Shown piece after piece: positions 53,141 through 61,462 of a stretch of DNA of 64,000 bases. The translations under genes and the position numbers were made by a program. Source of the DNA: Bacteroides sp. AN502(2024) (GTDB lineage Bacteria; Bacteroidota; Bacteroidia; Bacteroidales; Bacteroidaceae); the NCBI RefSeq assembly GCF_041227145.1, contig NZ_JBGFSP010000003.1:2852001-2916000 (forward strand), in the 5' to 3' direction. Under the pieces are notes generated by a model, which saw nothing but the letters and a program-made list of their open reading frames with translations, was not told where the DNA came from and did not search any database. Each line of letters begins with the position of its first letter. Positions within the stretch are counted from its first letter, which is position 1.

Positions 53141-53306
53141 ATCTTAGTTGGGGAATTTCCCCCGTTTGGGCCGTCAAACCTTGTTTTCGGGGGAATACCT
53201 AAAGATACTAAAAAGCCAACTAATTCGCAATAATTTGTGTATGAATTAGTTGGCTCATTTTATAATATTTAATGAATGTCCCTAAATTAAAAGAAAAAGA
53301 AAAAGT

Positions 53307-53341
53307 AAAAGGGCGACAGTTTCACAACTACCGCCCTTTTT
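53307..53341. terminator. Bidirectional intrinsic terminator
   Basis: AAAAGGGCG (53307-53315) pairs with CGCCCTTTT (53332-53340), giving a T tract on both strands. It can close the NigD-like gene on the minus strand, and a transcript from the orphan promoter side on the plus strand. The 53141-53403 gap holds the IS end and this hairpin. Confidence 0.8.
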
Positions 53342-53403
53342 GCGTAATTAATATATGATATTAAAAAAGAGTGTGTTTCGCATGTTCACATTAGATTATT
53401 CGC

Positions 53404-54120
53404 TTAATGAAATTTTACTTCATAAGTTTTCAGCCCGCCATAGATGGTGTTGACACGGATTCTTAGTCCCTTTTTCCCCTCCATCCGTTCTTTTATCTTA
53501 TCCAGTTTGAAAGACACATATCCTTCGCCTAAACGTTGAGGATAATCTCCTTCACTGTTATGTCGGAACTCCAGATTGATATACTCGTCTTGATCTTCGT
53601 CAGCAGTGGGAGCAGCCTTCCCTTTGTCGTTAATCACCAGATTCAGGAAATGTTTTTTATCTTTACTAGATGTTCCGTAATATTGGAATTCAATCGTCAG
53701 ATATTTATTATTCTTATTGATCCACATATAAGTCGCATTGATTTTATCATCTCCGATTTTCTCTTCGTTGTTGTCATCTTCACCCATTGTGACGATCTCT
53801 TTGGTTAAGATTGGATGGATACCTTTCACCTGAATAGTAAGGTCGTATCCATTCACAGGCTCTTCCAGCTCGTTAAATATCACAAAAGCTCGTTGTCCTT
53901 CCACCCAATTTTCATTGCTCCATCCTTGTGAGTTGCCGGGGTACATCTTTTTTCCATTATCCAAGGTGAAATAAAATTCCTTGCTGTCCTGACTAAGCAT
54001 ATTGATGGTGCTGATAACCAGAAGATCGGACGGATTTTCATCGTCGTCCAAGCATGACTGGAGAATCGGCACGATAGTCGTAATAGCAAAGATAAAGGCA
54101 ATGAATTTAAATTTCTTCAT
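53404..54120 (-). CDS. NigD-like lipoprotein
   Basis: 238 residues from the ATG at 54120, which opens a lipoprotein signal ([13 protein letters not shown], lipobox LQSC, Cys23); an in-frame upstream extension to 54195 is not conserved and would cross the promoter. The N-terminal domain ([31 protein letters not shown]) and C-terminal beta domain ([28 protein letters not shown]) match the NigD-like family, first named from a bacteriocin-like cluster in Prevotella. The cellular role is unknown. It diverges from an ECF sigma gene. Confidence 0.8.
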   Translation of the reverse strand: MKKFKFIAFIFAITTIVPILQSCLDDDENPSDLLVISTINMLSQDSKEFYFTLDNGKKMYPGNSQGWSNENWVEGQRAFVIFNELEEPVNGYDLTIQVKGIHPILTKEIVTMGEDDNNEEKIGDDKINATYMWINKNNKYLTIEFQYYGTSSKDKKHFLNLVINDKGKAAPTADEDQDEYINLEFRHNSEGDYPQRLGEGYVSFKLDKIKERMEGKKGLRIRVNTIYGGLKTYEVKFH

Positions 54121-54213
54121 ATACTTACTCGGTTTTAGATTTTTAAAATTTATTCTTTGTGTAGTGAAAATGCAGGGAGATAGAATATATTGCATTCGGA
54201 TCTGTTAAAGAAA

Positions 54214-54221
54214 CAAAAGTA
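54214..54221 (-). promoter_or_regulatory. Candidate -7 element of the NigD-like gene
   Basis: TACTTTTG on the minus strand fits TAnnTTTG and lies about 94 nt before the start codon. Confidence 0.35.
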
Positions 54222-54229
54222 ATAAAAGA

Positions 54230-54261
54230 GTTGTTCTCTCTATGCAGTATTTCTATCTTTG
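54230..54261 (+). promoter_or_regulatory. Promoter of the third ECF sigma gene
   Basis: GTTG (54230-54233), 20 nt, then TATCTTTG (54254-54261), close to consensus and 33 nt before the sigma ATG. Confidence 0.6.
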
Positions 54262-54294
54262 CTGCATTTTTAAGGTAAACACGTGTATAAGAGA

Positions 54295-54843
54295 ATGGAA
54301 GAAATAGAGTTGTCGGAACAATGCAGGCAGGGTAATAACCGGGCCCGCAAGGAACTGTACGAGCAGTATGCAGGGCGTATGCTTGGCATCTGTCTACGTT
54401 ATGCCGGCGACCGGGATACAGCCCAGGATCTGCTTCACGACGGTTTTTTAAAGATATTCGATTCGTTCGATAAGTTCACCTGGAGAGGAGAAGGCTCCTT
54501 GCGAGCCTGGATGGAAAGGGTGATGGTCAACACAGCCTTACAGTATCTTCGGAAAAATGATGTAATCAATCAGTCGACACCTCTTGAAGAGTTTCCCGAA
54601 GAGTATGAAGAGCCGGATGCTTCTGATGTAGAAGAGATTCCACAAGATGTGTTGATGCAGTTTATTGAAGAGTTGCCCGTCGGTTATCGTACAGTGTTCA
54701 ACCTTTATACATTTGAAGACAAATCGCATAAAGAAATCGCGCAGGTATTAGGTATCAATGAAAAATCCTCAGCCTCGCAACTGTTTCGTGCGAAGAGTGT
54801 ATTAGCAAAAAGAGTAAAAGAATGGATAACGCATAATGGATAG
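54295..54843 (+). CDS. ECF RNA polymerase sigma factor
   Basis: 182 residues from the ATG at 54295, chosen over an in-frame GTG at 54283 because MEEIELSEQCRQGNNRARKELYEQYA begins the conserved part. Region 2 includes YAGDRDTAQDLLHDGFLKIFDSFDKF; region 4 includes LPVGYRTVFNLYTFEDKSHKEIAQVLGINEKSSASQLFRAKSVL. It is followed after 6 nt by a 400-residue membrane/beta-barrel protein that is its likely regulator. No FecR is present, which sets it apart from the two Sus-linked sigma factors. Confidence 0.92.
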   Translation: MEEIELSEQCRQGNNRARKELYEQYAGRMLGICLRYAGDRDTAQDLLHDGFLKIFDSFDKFTWRGEGSLRAWMERVMVNTALQYLRKNDVINQSTPLEEFPEEYEEPDASDVEEIPQDVLMQFIEELPVGYRTVFNLYTFEDKSHKEIAQVLGINEKSSASQLFRAKSVLAKRVKEWITHNG

Positions 54844-54849
54844 ATAGAG

Positions 54850-56052
54850 ATGAAAGAGAAAGGATTGTGGATGAATAAGTTGAAGGAGAAGCTCGCGGAT
54901 TATTCCGAGCCGATACCTGCTTCCGGTTGGGAACAACTGGAGAAAGAGCTTATGTATCCTGTGGAGAAGAAAATATATCCTTATCGAAAATGGATGATGG
55001 CTGTTGCGGCTATTCTGATATTAGCTGTCGTTTCGTCAGTAAGTCTGTATTTTCTAGGGACACCCGCTGCGGATGAAATACGCCATATACAGACTCCGGC
55101 ATTAGCTTCTACTCCCGATGGATTGCCGGGAGGGCAACAATCGGATATGCAGGGAACCGTTGTGGAACCTGTCTTACGACCGATAACTCGTGAAGATCGT
55201 TTGGCGAAAGTCGACAGGAATCATACGGAGCAGACGACGAGTGCAGATCCATCAAGAATCGGTAACGAGAATGATTCTGCAACCGCCAGCCGGGGGCAGG
55301 TACAGGATACAGAGCGATTGAATAACAGACCGCATCGTCCTTCCGGTAAAGACAAACTTCATATTCCGACAGAAAAAAGAGCTTCGCAAAAAGGGACATG
55401 GTCAATGGGACTCTCAGTGGGGAATTCAGGAGGTGCTTTGACAGAAGTGGGTGCCGGATCTCATGCTTATATGTCTCGTTTGAGTATGCTTTCAGTTTCC
55501 AACGGTTTGATGGAGACGATTCCTAATGACCAAACGGTGGTCTTCAAAGATGGAGTACCTTATCTGCGTCAGGCAAAACAGGTGGTTGATATAAAACATC
55601 ATCAGCCTATCTCTTTCGGATTGTCTGTTCGTAAAGGTTTAGCTAAAGGATTCTCCCTTGAGACAGGACTGACTTATACGCTGCTTCTTTCGGATGTAAA
55701 ACTGGCAGGAGAAGAACAACAGATAGAACAGAAACTACATTATATCGGTATCCCACTGCGTGCCAACTGGAGTTTCCTGGATAAGAAATTCGTCAATCTT
55801 TATGTCTCCGGTGGAGGTATGGTTGAGAAATGTGTTTATGGCAAGCTGGGATCTGAAAAAGAAACAGTGAAACCTTTGCAGTTCTCGGTATCCGGTGGCG
55901 TAGGTATGCAGATCAATGCAACGAAACGTTTGGGTATTTACGTGGAACCGGGTGTCGCTTATTATTTCAATGATGGCTCCGATATACAAACGATACGTAA
56001 GGAGAATCCGTTAAACTTCAACATACAAGCCGGTGTTCGTCTGACTTATTAG
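54850..56052 (+). CDS. Inner-membrane segment plus outer-membrane beta-barrel fusion, probable sigma regulator
   Basis: A 400-residue protein encoded 6 nt after the ECF sigma gene. Residues 1-45 are cytoplasmic and include EPIPASGWEQLEKELM, as in anti-sigma-like proteins of Bacteroidetes. One membrane segment follows (about 47-69, WMMAVAAILILAVVSSVSLYFL). A Ser/Thr/Pro-rich linker runs to about 180. The C-terminal part (about 185-400) has alternating strands of an OmpW/PorT-like beta-barrel, ending GVRLTY. The combination of an inner-membrane helix with a barrel-like domain is unusual but recurs in this phylum. It overlaps the urea transporter gene by 35 nt at the 3' end (convergent). Confidence 0.7.
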   Translation: MKEKGLWMNKLKEKLADYSEPIPASGWEQLEKELMYPVEKKIYPYRKWMMAVAAILILAVVSSVSLYFLGTPAADEIRHIQTPALASTPDGLPGGQQSDMQGTVVEPVLRPITREDRLAKVDRNHTEQTTSADPSRIGNENDSATASRGQVQDTERLNNRPHRPSGKDKLHIPTEKRASQKGTWSMGLSVGNSGGALTEVGAGSHAYMSRLSMLSVSNGLMETIPNDQTVVFKDGVPYLRQAKQVVDIKHHQPISFGLSVRKGLAKGFSLETGLTYTLLLSDVKLAGEEQQIEQKLHYIGIPLRANWSFLDKKFVNLYVSGGGMVEKCVYGKLGSEKETVKPLQFSVSGGVGMQINATKRLGIYVEPGVAYYFNDGSDIQTIRKENPLNFNIQAGVRLTY

Positions 56053-56929
56053 TACGAACTGTCTTACTAGCTAATCTGATTACTTTTTGTATCATTATTA
56101 TGATCCATACAGATATAACAAAGGGAGCGGTTAAGGTAGGGATACCCAAACTCATTCCTAGAATTTGTAATACGGTCGACAGTAAGACAGAGCATCCTGC
56201 CCATACTCCACTTTTCCAGGTCGCCCCTCCTAAAGCGATGGCACATAATACACCATTATAGCCCATTAATCCGGCATTTAAGTTTGTTGCATCCACTTCA
56301 AGTAAAATGGCTAGAGGAATGGGAAGAAGCGCTCCTAAGATGGTATAGAGAGTTGCCTTTCGAGAATTAATCAAAATACCTATAAGGAAAAATAATCCGG
56401 AGAGAACTGTATTTCCCTGAAACATGACTTGCCCTATATCCAAACAGAAGGCTTGGAAATAATCGATATTCTGTATGGTATCAATAGCCGTATCGGAAAC
56501 TAGTAGTGAATCTGGTATAAGCCAGCTGCAAACTCCCAACATTCCCCATACGGCAAGAATGAAAGGAGCGGTAAAGCCGGGGAGCAAACGTTGCCGGCTG
56601 AAAAAATAGGCAATCCATGTGGAAAGGGCCGAAGCGATAATCAACATGATTAAACTTCCTATCGATAATGGTAGAAATACGCCAACTGCTATACCTACTA
56701 ACGCTCCATTAAATCCGTATAATCCATTTTTTATATCATCATGCTTATATCCCGAAAAATAGGCTGTCAGTGTACTTATTATAGTGCCGCAGACTGCTAG
56801 TATTCCCATTTGCCATGAGTTTAGAAAGATTCCGATTAGCATGAATAATCCGGATAACGCATTATTCTGAAACATCACTTGTCCTATTCCACGTCCCAGA
56901 GTGAGCAATAAATTGTGTATGAAGATCAT
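56018..56929 (-). CDS. Urea transporter (UT family)
   Basis: A 303-residue inner-membrane urea channel. The family signature LPxxTxPF occurs as LPGFTAPF (116-123) and as IPTLTAPF (263-270), in the two inverted-homologous halves. The halves also repeat GIGQVMFQNNALSGLFMLIG and DIGQVMFQGNTVLSGLFFLIG. It would bring urea in for nitrogen. No urease genes are in the window. The 3' end overlaps the convergent barrel gene by 35 nt. It is transcribed alone, with 271 nt of gene-free sequence before the DUF349 gene. Confidence 0.9.
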   Translation of the reverse strand: MIFIHNLLLTLGRGIGQVMFQNNALSGLFMLIGIFLNSWQMGILAVCGTIISTLTAYFSGYKHDDIKNGLYGFNGALVGIAVGVFLPLSIGSLIMLIIASALSTWIAYFFSRQRLLPGFTAPFILAVWGMLGVCSWLIPDSLLVSDTAIDTIQNIDYFQAFCLDIGQVMFQGNTVLSGLFFLIGILINSRKATLYTILGALLPIPLAILLEVDATNLNAGLMGYNGVLCAIALGGATWKSGVWAGCSVLLSTVLQILGMSLGIPTLTAPFVISVWIIIMIQKVIRLASKTVRTNKSDEHRLVC

Positions 56930-57133
56930 TTATTTAAATTGTTGATTGATAAAATGATGGCAAAAGTACAATCTTTTATAGAGAATAGCAAGAGATGTGT
57001 AGTCGGAAGGTTGTGTGTGAGGTCGGCTCGATTGGTATAGTCAGGAGAAATGGGAATTGGGTGTGAAAAGCCGTAAGGTTGATGCTTTCGAAATAAATCT
57101 TAAATGGACTGTCATTTTGTGGGGTAGAAAAAC

Positions 57134-57172
57134 AAACAGGTTTTATGGCTCCAGCGGACATAAAACCTGTTT
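57134..57172 (-). terminator. Intrinsic terminator after the DUF349 gene
   Basis: A perfect 14-bp stem, AAACAGGTTTTATG (57134-57147) with CATAAAACCTGTTT (57159-57172), loop 11 nt, followed on the minus strand by GTTTTTC. Confidence 0.9.
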
Positions 57173-57200
57173 CTTATGTTTCTTTAAATCAGACGGGAGA

Positions 57201-59054
57201 TTATTCTTCTGCTTTTATTGATTCGTCGATTACTTTTATTTTTTGCAATACCAGTTCCAAGTCTGCTTTCAGTTTGTCTACTTTGCGGTTCAGCTCGGTC
57301 AGTAGGCTGCTGCCTTTCTTGGAAGTAGAGGTCAGGAAGCCCAGATTGTTCTCATAAGTCTGAAGTTCATTCTTCATATTCTCATAAGTACGCACCAGTT
57401 TCTCACGTTCTCTGTATAGAGATTGGGTGCCACCTTCTTGGATGTTGCTGATATTCGAACGGAAGTTACTTAACTTTTTGTTGGAAACATTGATATTGAA
57501 ACGGTCGAATAGCTGGTCGATTAATCCGTGATATTGCTTGTATAGCTTATCTTTTTCTTTGAACGGCACATGACCGATGGAATTCCACTCTTTCTTCAAA
57601 TCCCGAACCAAGCTGATTGCTTCTTCAGTATCCATGTTCTCATCGATTGCGGATAGCTTTTCTATCAACGCTTTCTTCTTTTCCAGATTTTCTGTTTCGA
57701 CAGAACGTTGTGAAGAAGTTGCCTTGTTTTTTTGTTCAAAGAAGTAGTCGCAAGCTGTGATAAAACGTTTCCAGATGGCATCCGAATGTTTCTTGGCTAC
57801 CGGTCCGATGGTCTTCCACTCCTTTTGAAGTTTGGTCAGTGTGTCGGCAGTCACTTTCCAGTCTGTGCTATCTTTTAAAGCTTCTGCTTTTTCGCAGAGT
57901 GCTTTCTTCTTTTCCAGATTTTCGTTCATCCCTTCTTTCAGGCTCTTGAAGAATTCTCCTTTCTTCTTGAAGAAATCATCGCAGGCACGACGGAAACGTT
58001 CGAAGATCTTCACATTCATCTTTTGGGGTGCAAAACCGATGGTTTTCCATTTATTTTGCAGGGCAATTACCTCCTGAGTCTTATTTTCCCAAGCCGAGAA
58101 TGTTTTCAATTCATCATACTCAATCGCTTCAACGATTTCACAGATTACGGTTTTCTGATCCAAATTGTGCTGTTCGGCTTCTTTCAATGCTTCGAAGTGC
58201 TGTTGATGGCGTCGGTTAACTGCAGTAGAAGCAACTTTGAATCGATTCCAGATTTCGTCGCGCAGTTCTTTGGCTACCGGACCTGTATCGCGGAACTCCT
58301 GATGTAATTTCTGAAGTTGATGGAAAGCGGAGACAACATCTTCCTCGTCAGTCAACTTTTCGGCAGCTTCGCAGAGGTGAGTTTTGATTTCCAGATTCTT
58401 TTTGAAATCGTATTCACGGAACTCATTGTTCAGTTTCAATAAATCGTAGAACTTCTCTACATATAATTGATAGTTTTTCCAAAGCTCATTCACTTTGCCT
58501 TGAGGTACCAATTTGGTGTCATTCCATTGCTGTTGTAGTTTCTTGAATTCCGTATAGGATTTGTTGGCATCATCTCCGGATTCTACCAATTCTTTCAGCT
58601 CTTCGATAATAGAAAGTTTCACTTGTAGGTTTTCTTCCTTCTGGCGTTCCAGTTCGGCAATCTGCTTACTGCGTTTTTCCTTGATGACTCCCATCAGGCG
58701 TTTGAATTCTTCTTCTGTCGGGTCTTCTTGAGCAACAAAATCTTCCAGGTTTCCACCGTTGTCTGTAAACTGTACTTTAGCCGTTTCTAATTCGGCATTA
58801 TGTAACTTGTAGAATGATTGTTTCAGATTGTCTATTTCCTGTTTGTTCGCATTTTCAGCGTCTTGCGCAAGCTCTTTCAGCTGGTTTAGTACCTCTTCCT
58901 TAGTGACAGGTTTAGGAACTGCTTCAGGTTGAACTTCGGCAGTCACTTCTGCAGTCGGAGTCTCTGTAATAGCTTCAGAAACCTCGGCTGTTTTCTTTTC
59001 TTCTTCTAATTCCCCTTGGTTCAAGGGCAGATTAGTGTCTCGAGCGTCCATCAT
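57201..59054 (-). CDS. DUF349-repeat protein
   Basis: A 617-residue predicted cytosolic, all-helical protein. After an acidic low-complexity N-terminus (about 1-60), helical repeats of the DUF349 family follow, each with a W-x-x-x-G/I core: LQQQWNDTKLVPQGKVNELWKNYQ, WKTIGFAPQKMNVKIFERFRRACDDFF, WKTIGPVAKKHSDAIWKRFITACDYFF and WNSIGHVPFKEKDKLYKQYHGLID. The C-terminus is coiled coil (about 540-617). The family is conserved in Bacteroidetes but its role is not established. It is followed by a strong terminator and lies downstream of mgtE with an 85-nt gap. Confidence 0.9.
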   Translation of the reverse strand: MMDARDTNLPLNQGELEEEKKTAEVSEAITETPTAEVTAEVQPEAVPKPVTKEEVLNQLKELAQDAENANKQEIDNLKQSFYKLHNAELETAKVQFTDNGGNLEDFVAQEDPTEEEFKRLMGVIKEKRSKQIAELERQKEENLQVKLSIIEELKELVESGDDANKSYTEFKKLQQQWNDTKLVPQGKVNELWKNYQLYVEKFYDLLKLNNEFREYDFKKNLEIKTHLCEAAEKLTDEEDVVSAFHQLQKLHQEFRDTGPVAKELRDEIWNRFKVASTAVNRRHQQHFEALKEAEQHNLDQKTVICEIVEAIEYDELKTFSAWENKTQEVIALQNKWKTIGFAPQKMNVKIFERFRRACDDFFKKKGEFFKSLKEGMNENLEKKKALCEKAEALKDSTDWKVTADTLTKLQKEWKTIGPVAKKHSDAIWKRFITACDYFFEQKNKATSSQRSVETENLEKKKALIEKLSAIDENMDTEEAISLVRDLKKEWNSIGHVPFKEKDKLYKQYHGLIDQLFDRFNINVSNKKLSNFRSNISNIQEGGTQSLYREREKLVRTYENMKNELQTYENNLGFLTSTSKKGSSLLTELNRKVDKLKADLELVLQKIKVIDESIKAEE

Positions 59055-59139
59055 TGTATATTAGTTTTGGGTCACAAATTAATGAAATAAAACGATTACT
59101 TCATACTATTTTGCTTATTTTTTTTTATTTATCGTGCTT

Positions 59140-60489
59140 TTATGACAATAAAACAGTTATTCCCATGTACAACATCATCCCGATGATGTCATTTGTTATG
59201 GCAATAAACGGTCCTGTTGCAATGGCAGGATCAATTTTCAGCTTCTCCAGTGTCATTGGTACCAGTGTTCCAAAGATGGAAGCAAACATGACCACGGCAA
59301 ACAGACTGATAGATACGGAATAGGTGACCGTAGCCGTTGCTCCGAACCGGATGAAGTTGTAGGTATATACTAATAAGGAAATAATAGTGGCGTTAATTAA
59401 AGCTACTACAGCTTCCTTGGTTATTTGCTTGAATGTATTTTTAGCGTCCAGCGAACTGTTAGCCAGTCCTTGTACGATGATAGCAGAAGATTGCGTTCCT
59501 ACATTCCCTCCTGTACCACCGATCAGTGGGATGTATAGTGCCATTTCGGGATGAGCGGCAAAAGTGGCATCGAAATTTCCTAATATCATGGAATTGCCGA
59601 TTCCACCGATCATGCCGATCAACAACCATGGAAGGCGGGCTGTGGTCTGTCTGAATACATTATCATCTGTTTCTACGTCTTGCGAAAGACCGGATGCCAA
59701 CTGATAGTCACGTTCTGATTGTTCACGAACTTCATCCATGACGTCGTCAACGGTGATTTGTCCCACAAGCCGGCCGATACTGTCGACAACGGGAATGGCT
59801 ACCAAGTCATACTTTTCGATCGCCTGTACCACTTCGTCGATAGGGGTATCAACGTGCACGGAAATCGGATCTTTCTGCATCACGTGTTTCACTTTGGATA
59901 CAGAAGGAGAAGTAATCATCTTTTTGAGCGGGAAGATACCTCGTAGACGTTCGTCGTCATCGATGACATATACATAATAAATTTCGTCCAGCTCTTCTGC
60001 CTGTTGGCGCATTTCTTTCAGGCATTCTGGCATACTCCAGTTCTCGTTGACGAGCACCATTTCCGTACCCATCAAACCACCGGCAGTATTTTCGTCGTAT
60101 TTCAGCAAGTCGACAATATCACCTGCCTGTTCGATGTCCTCGATGTGAGAAAGCACCTCTTCTTGCTTATCTTCATCGAGCTCACGCATCAGGTCTACGG
60201 CATCATCCGTATCCATGTAGTCAACAAAGCGTTTGGCGATTGTCTCCGAAGGAAGCATTTCGAGCAGCTCTTTACGAGCGTCTTCATCCATCTCGACAAG
60301 CACATCAGCGGCTATTTCGTTATCGAGCAGGCGATAGACGAACTTGGCCTCTTTCGGATTCAGATCATTGCACAATTCGGCAATGTCGGCCGGATGGAGG
60401 TCGATGAGAAGGCTTTTTACCGTATCAGCATCTTTTTGCTCAATAAGGTGTTTAACGTTGTCAATGTATTCCTCGTTCATTGTTGTCAA
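59140..60489 (-). CDS. mgtE: MgtE-family magnesium transporter
   Basis: A 449-residue Mg2+ channel. The N-terminal MgtE_N superhelix (about 10-125) reads LIDLHPADIAELCNDLNPKEAKFVYRLLDNEIAADVLVEMDED. Two CBS domains (about 130-255) sense cytosolic Mg2+. The pore domain (about 280-449) carries PLIGGTGGNVGTQSSAIIVQGLA, the family signature. It starts 23 nt after the rsmA stop on the same strand and is probably co-transcribed with it. Confidence 0.95.
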   Translation of the reverse strand: MTTMNEEYIDNVKHLIEQKDADTVKSLLIDLHPADIAELCNDLNPKEAKFVYRLLDNEIAADVLVEMDEDARKELLEMLPSETIAKRFVDYMDTDDAVDLMRELDEDKQEEVLSHIEDIEQAGDIVDLLKYDENTAGGLMGTEMVLVNENWSMPECLKEMRQQAEELDEIYYVYVIDDDERLRGIFPLKKMITSPSVSKVKHVMQKDPISVHVDTPIDEVVQAIEKYDLVAIPVVDSIGRLVGQITVDDVMDEVREQSERDYQLASGLSQDVETDDNVFRQTTARLPWLLIGMIGGIGNSMILGNFDATFAAHPEMALYIPLIGGTGGNVGTQSSAIIVQGLANSSLDAKNTFKQITKEAVVALINATIISLLVYTYNFIRFGATATVTYSVSISLFAVVMFASIFGTLVPMTLEKLKIDPAIATGPFIAITNDIIGMMLYMGITVLLS

Positions 60490-60512
60490 TTACAAATTAC
60501 GAATTACAAAAT

Positions 60513-61346
60513 TTAGTTTTCTGTCCATTGCTGCCCGTCGGTCGGTTGTTGGTTGTTTCCTGCAGTTTTTAATGCTTCTTCCACTTTGTTGGTCAAATCG
60601 ATAAATTCTACTACCGATAGTTGCTCCGGGCGTTTATTAAATAATATATCCTCCATGAGTGGACAATCTTTGCCTAAAATTGGTTTGATAGAGTTGCGTA
60701 ATGTTTTGCGTCGTTGGTTGAAAGTTGTTTTTACGACTTGTTTGAATAGTTTTTCGTCACATCCCAACTCTTTGGTCTCGTTGCGCGTCATGCGGATAAC
60801 AGCGCTTTTCACTTTGGGAGGTGGGTTGAACACGTGCTCACTCACTGTGAATAGGTATTCTACTTTATACCATGCCTGTATCAATACGCTAAGGATACCG
60901 TAAGTTTTACTGCCCGGTCCGGCTGCAATGCGTTCGGCTACCTCTTTTTGAATCATCCCTGTGCAACAAGGAATGATATCTTTGTTGTCCAGCATCTTGA
61001 AAAAGATTTGGCTGGAGATGTTGTATGGGTAATTACCGGTTAGTACAAAAGGCTTGCCGTCGAACAGCCGATGAAGTTTCATCTTCAGAAAGTCATCTTC
61101 AATGATGTGGTCCTCCAACGACGGATAAGCTTCGCGAAGATAGGCAACCGACTCATAGTCAACTTCTACGACTTTTACCAACCGATCTTTTTTTACCAGA
61201 AATTGGGTCAATACTCCCATGCCCGGTCCCACCTCCAGAATAGGCAGTTCGGGAAACGTGTCGACGGTATCGGCAATATCTTGCGCAACTTTCAGATCTT
61301 TTAGAAAGTGCTGCCCGAGAAACTTTTTAGGCTTTACTAATTTCAT
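60513..61346 (-). CDS. rsmA: 16S rRNA A1518/A1519 dimethyltransferase RsmA (KsgA)
   Basis: A 277-residue SAM-dependent methyltransferase that dimethylates two adjacent adenines near the 3' end of 16S rRNA in late small-subunit assembly. Motif I is EVGPGMGVLTQ, motif IV is LTGNYPYNISSQIFF, and FNPPPKVKSAVIRM with TFNQRRKTLRNS marks the C-terminal RNA-binding lobe. The first gene of the rsmA-mgtE set on the minus strand. Confidence 0.97.
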   Translation of the reverse strand: MKLVKPKKFLGQHFLKDLKVAQDIADTVDTFPELPILEVGPGMGVLTQFLVKKDRLVKVVEVDYESVAYLREAYPSLEDHIIEDDFLKMKLHRLFDGKPFVLTGNYPYNISSQIFFKMLDNKDIIPCCTGMIQKEVAERIAAGPGSKTYGILSVLIQAWYKVEYLFTVSEHVFNPPPKVKSAVIRMTRNETKELGCDEKLFKQVVKTTFNQRRKTLRNSIKPILGKDCPLMEDILFNKRPEQLSVVEFIDLTNKVEEALKTAGNNQQPTDGQQWTEN

Positions 61347-61362
61347 TTACCAGCTAAATAAT

Positions 61363-61385
61363 TACTTTTGCAGCTGACAAAGGTA
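61363..61385. promoter_or_regulatory. Back-to-back -7 elements for the flippase-like gene (+) and rsmA (-)
   Basis: TACTTTTG (61363-61370, plus strand) and TACCTTTG (61378-61385, minus strand) both fit TAnnTTTG and lie in the 116-nt divergent gap. The two start sites would face each other within about 15 bp, so the promoters may interfere. Confidence 0.45.
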
Positions 61386-61462
61386 ATTCTTTTAAATGAA
61401 GAACGTACCACTATTTATTAAAAAATAAATAATGTGTCAGCGAAGCTAATGAAGAATTAAGG

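Larger units (their letters stand above)
50137..53290. mobile_element. IS5/IS1182-type element carrying a nested ISL3-type element
   Basis: Imperfect inverted ends of about 23 bp (ATTAGGAATATTCAGTAAAT at 50141 and, inverted, TTTAGGGACATTCATTAAAT ending at 53286) bound the element. A TTAA repeat flanks it at 50137-50140 and 53287-53290. Without the nested element (1449 bp plus 8-bp duplication) its length is about 1.69 kb, suitable for the 452-residue transposase inside. A hairpin with 13-bp arms (50177-50189 and 50207-50219) lies near its left end. Confidence 0.75.
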
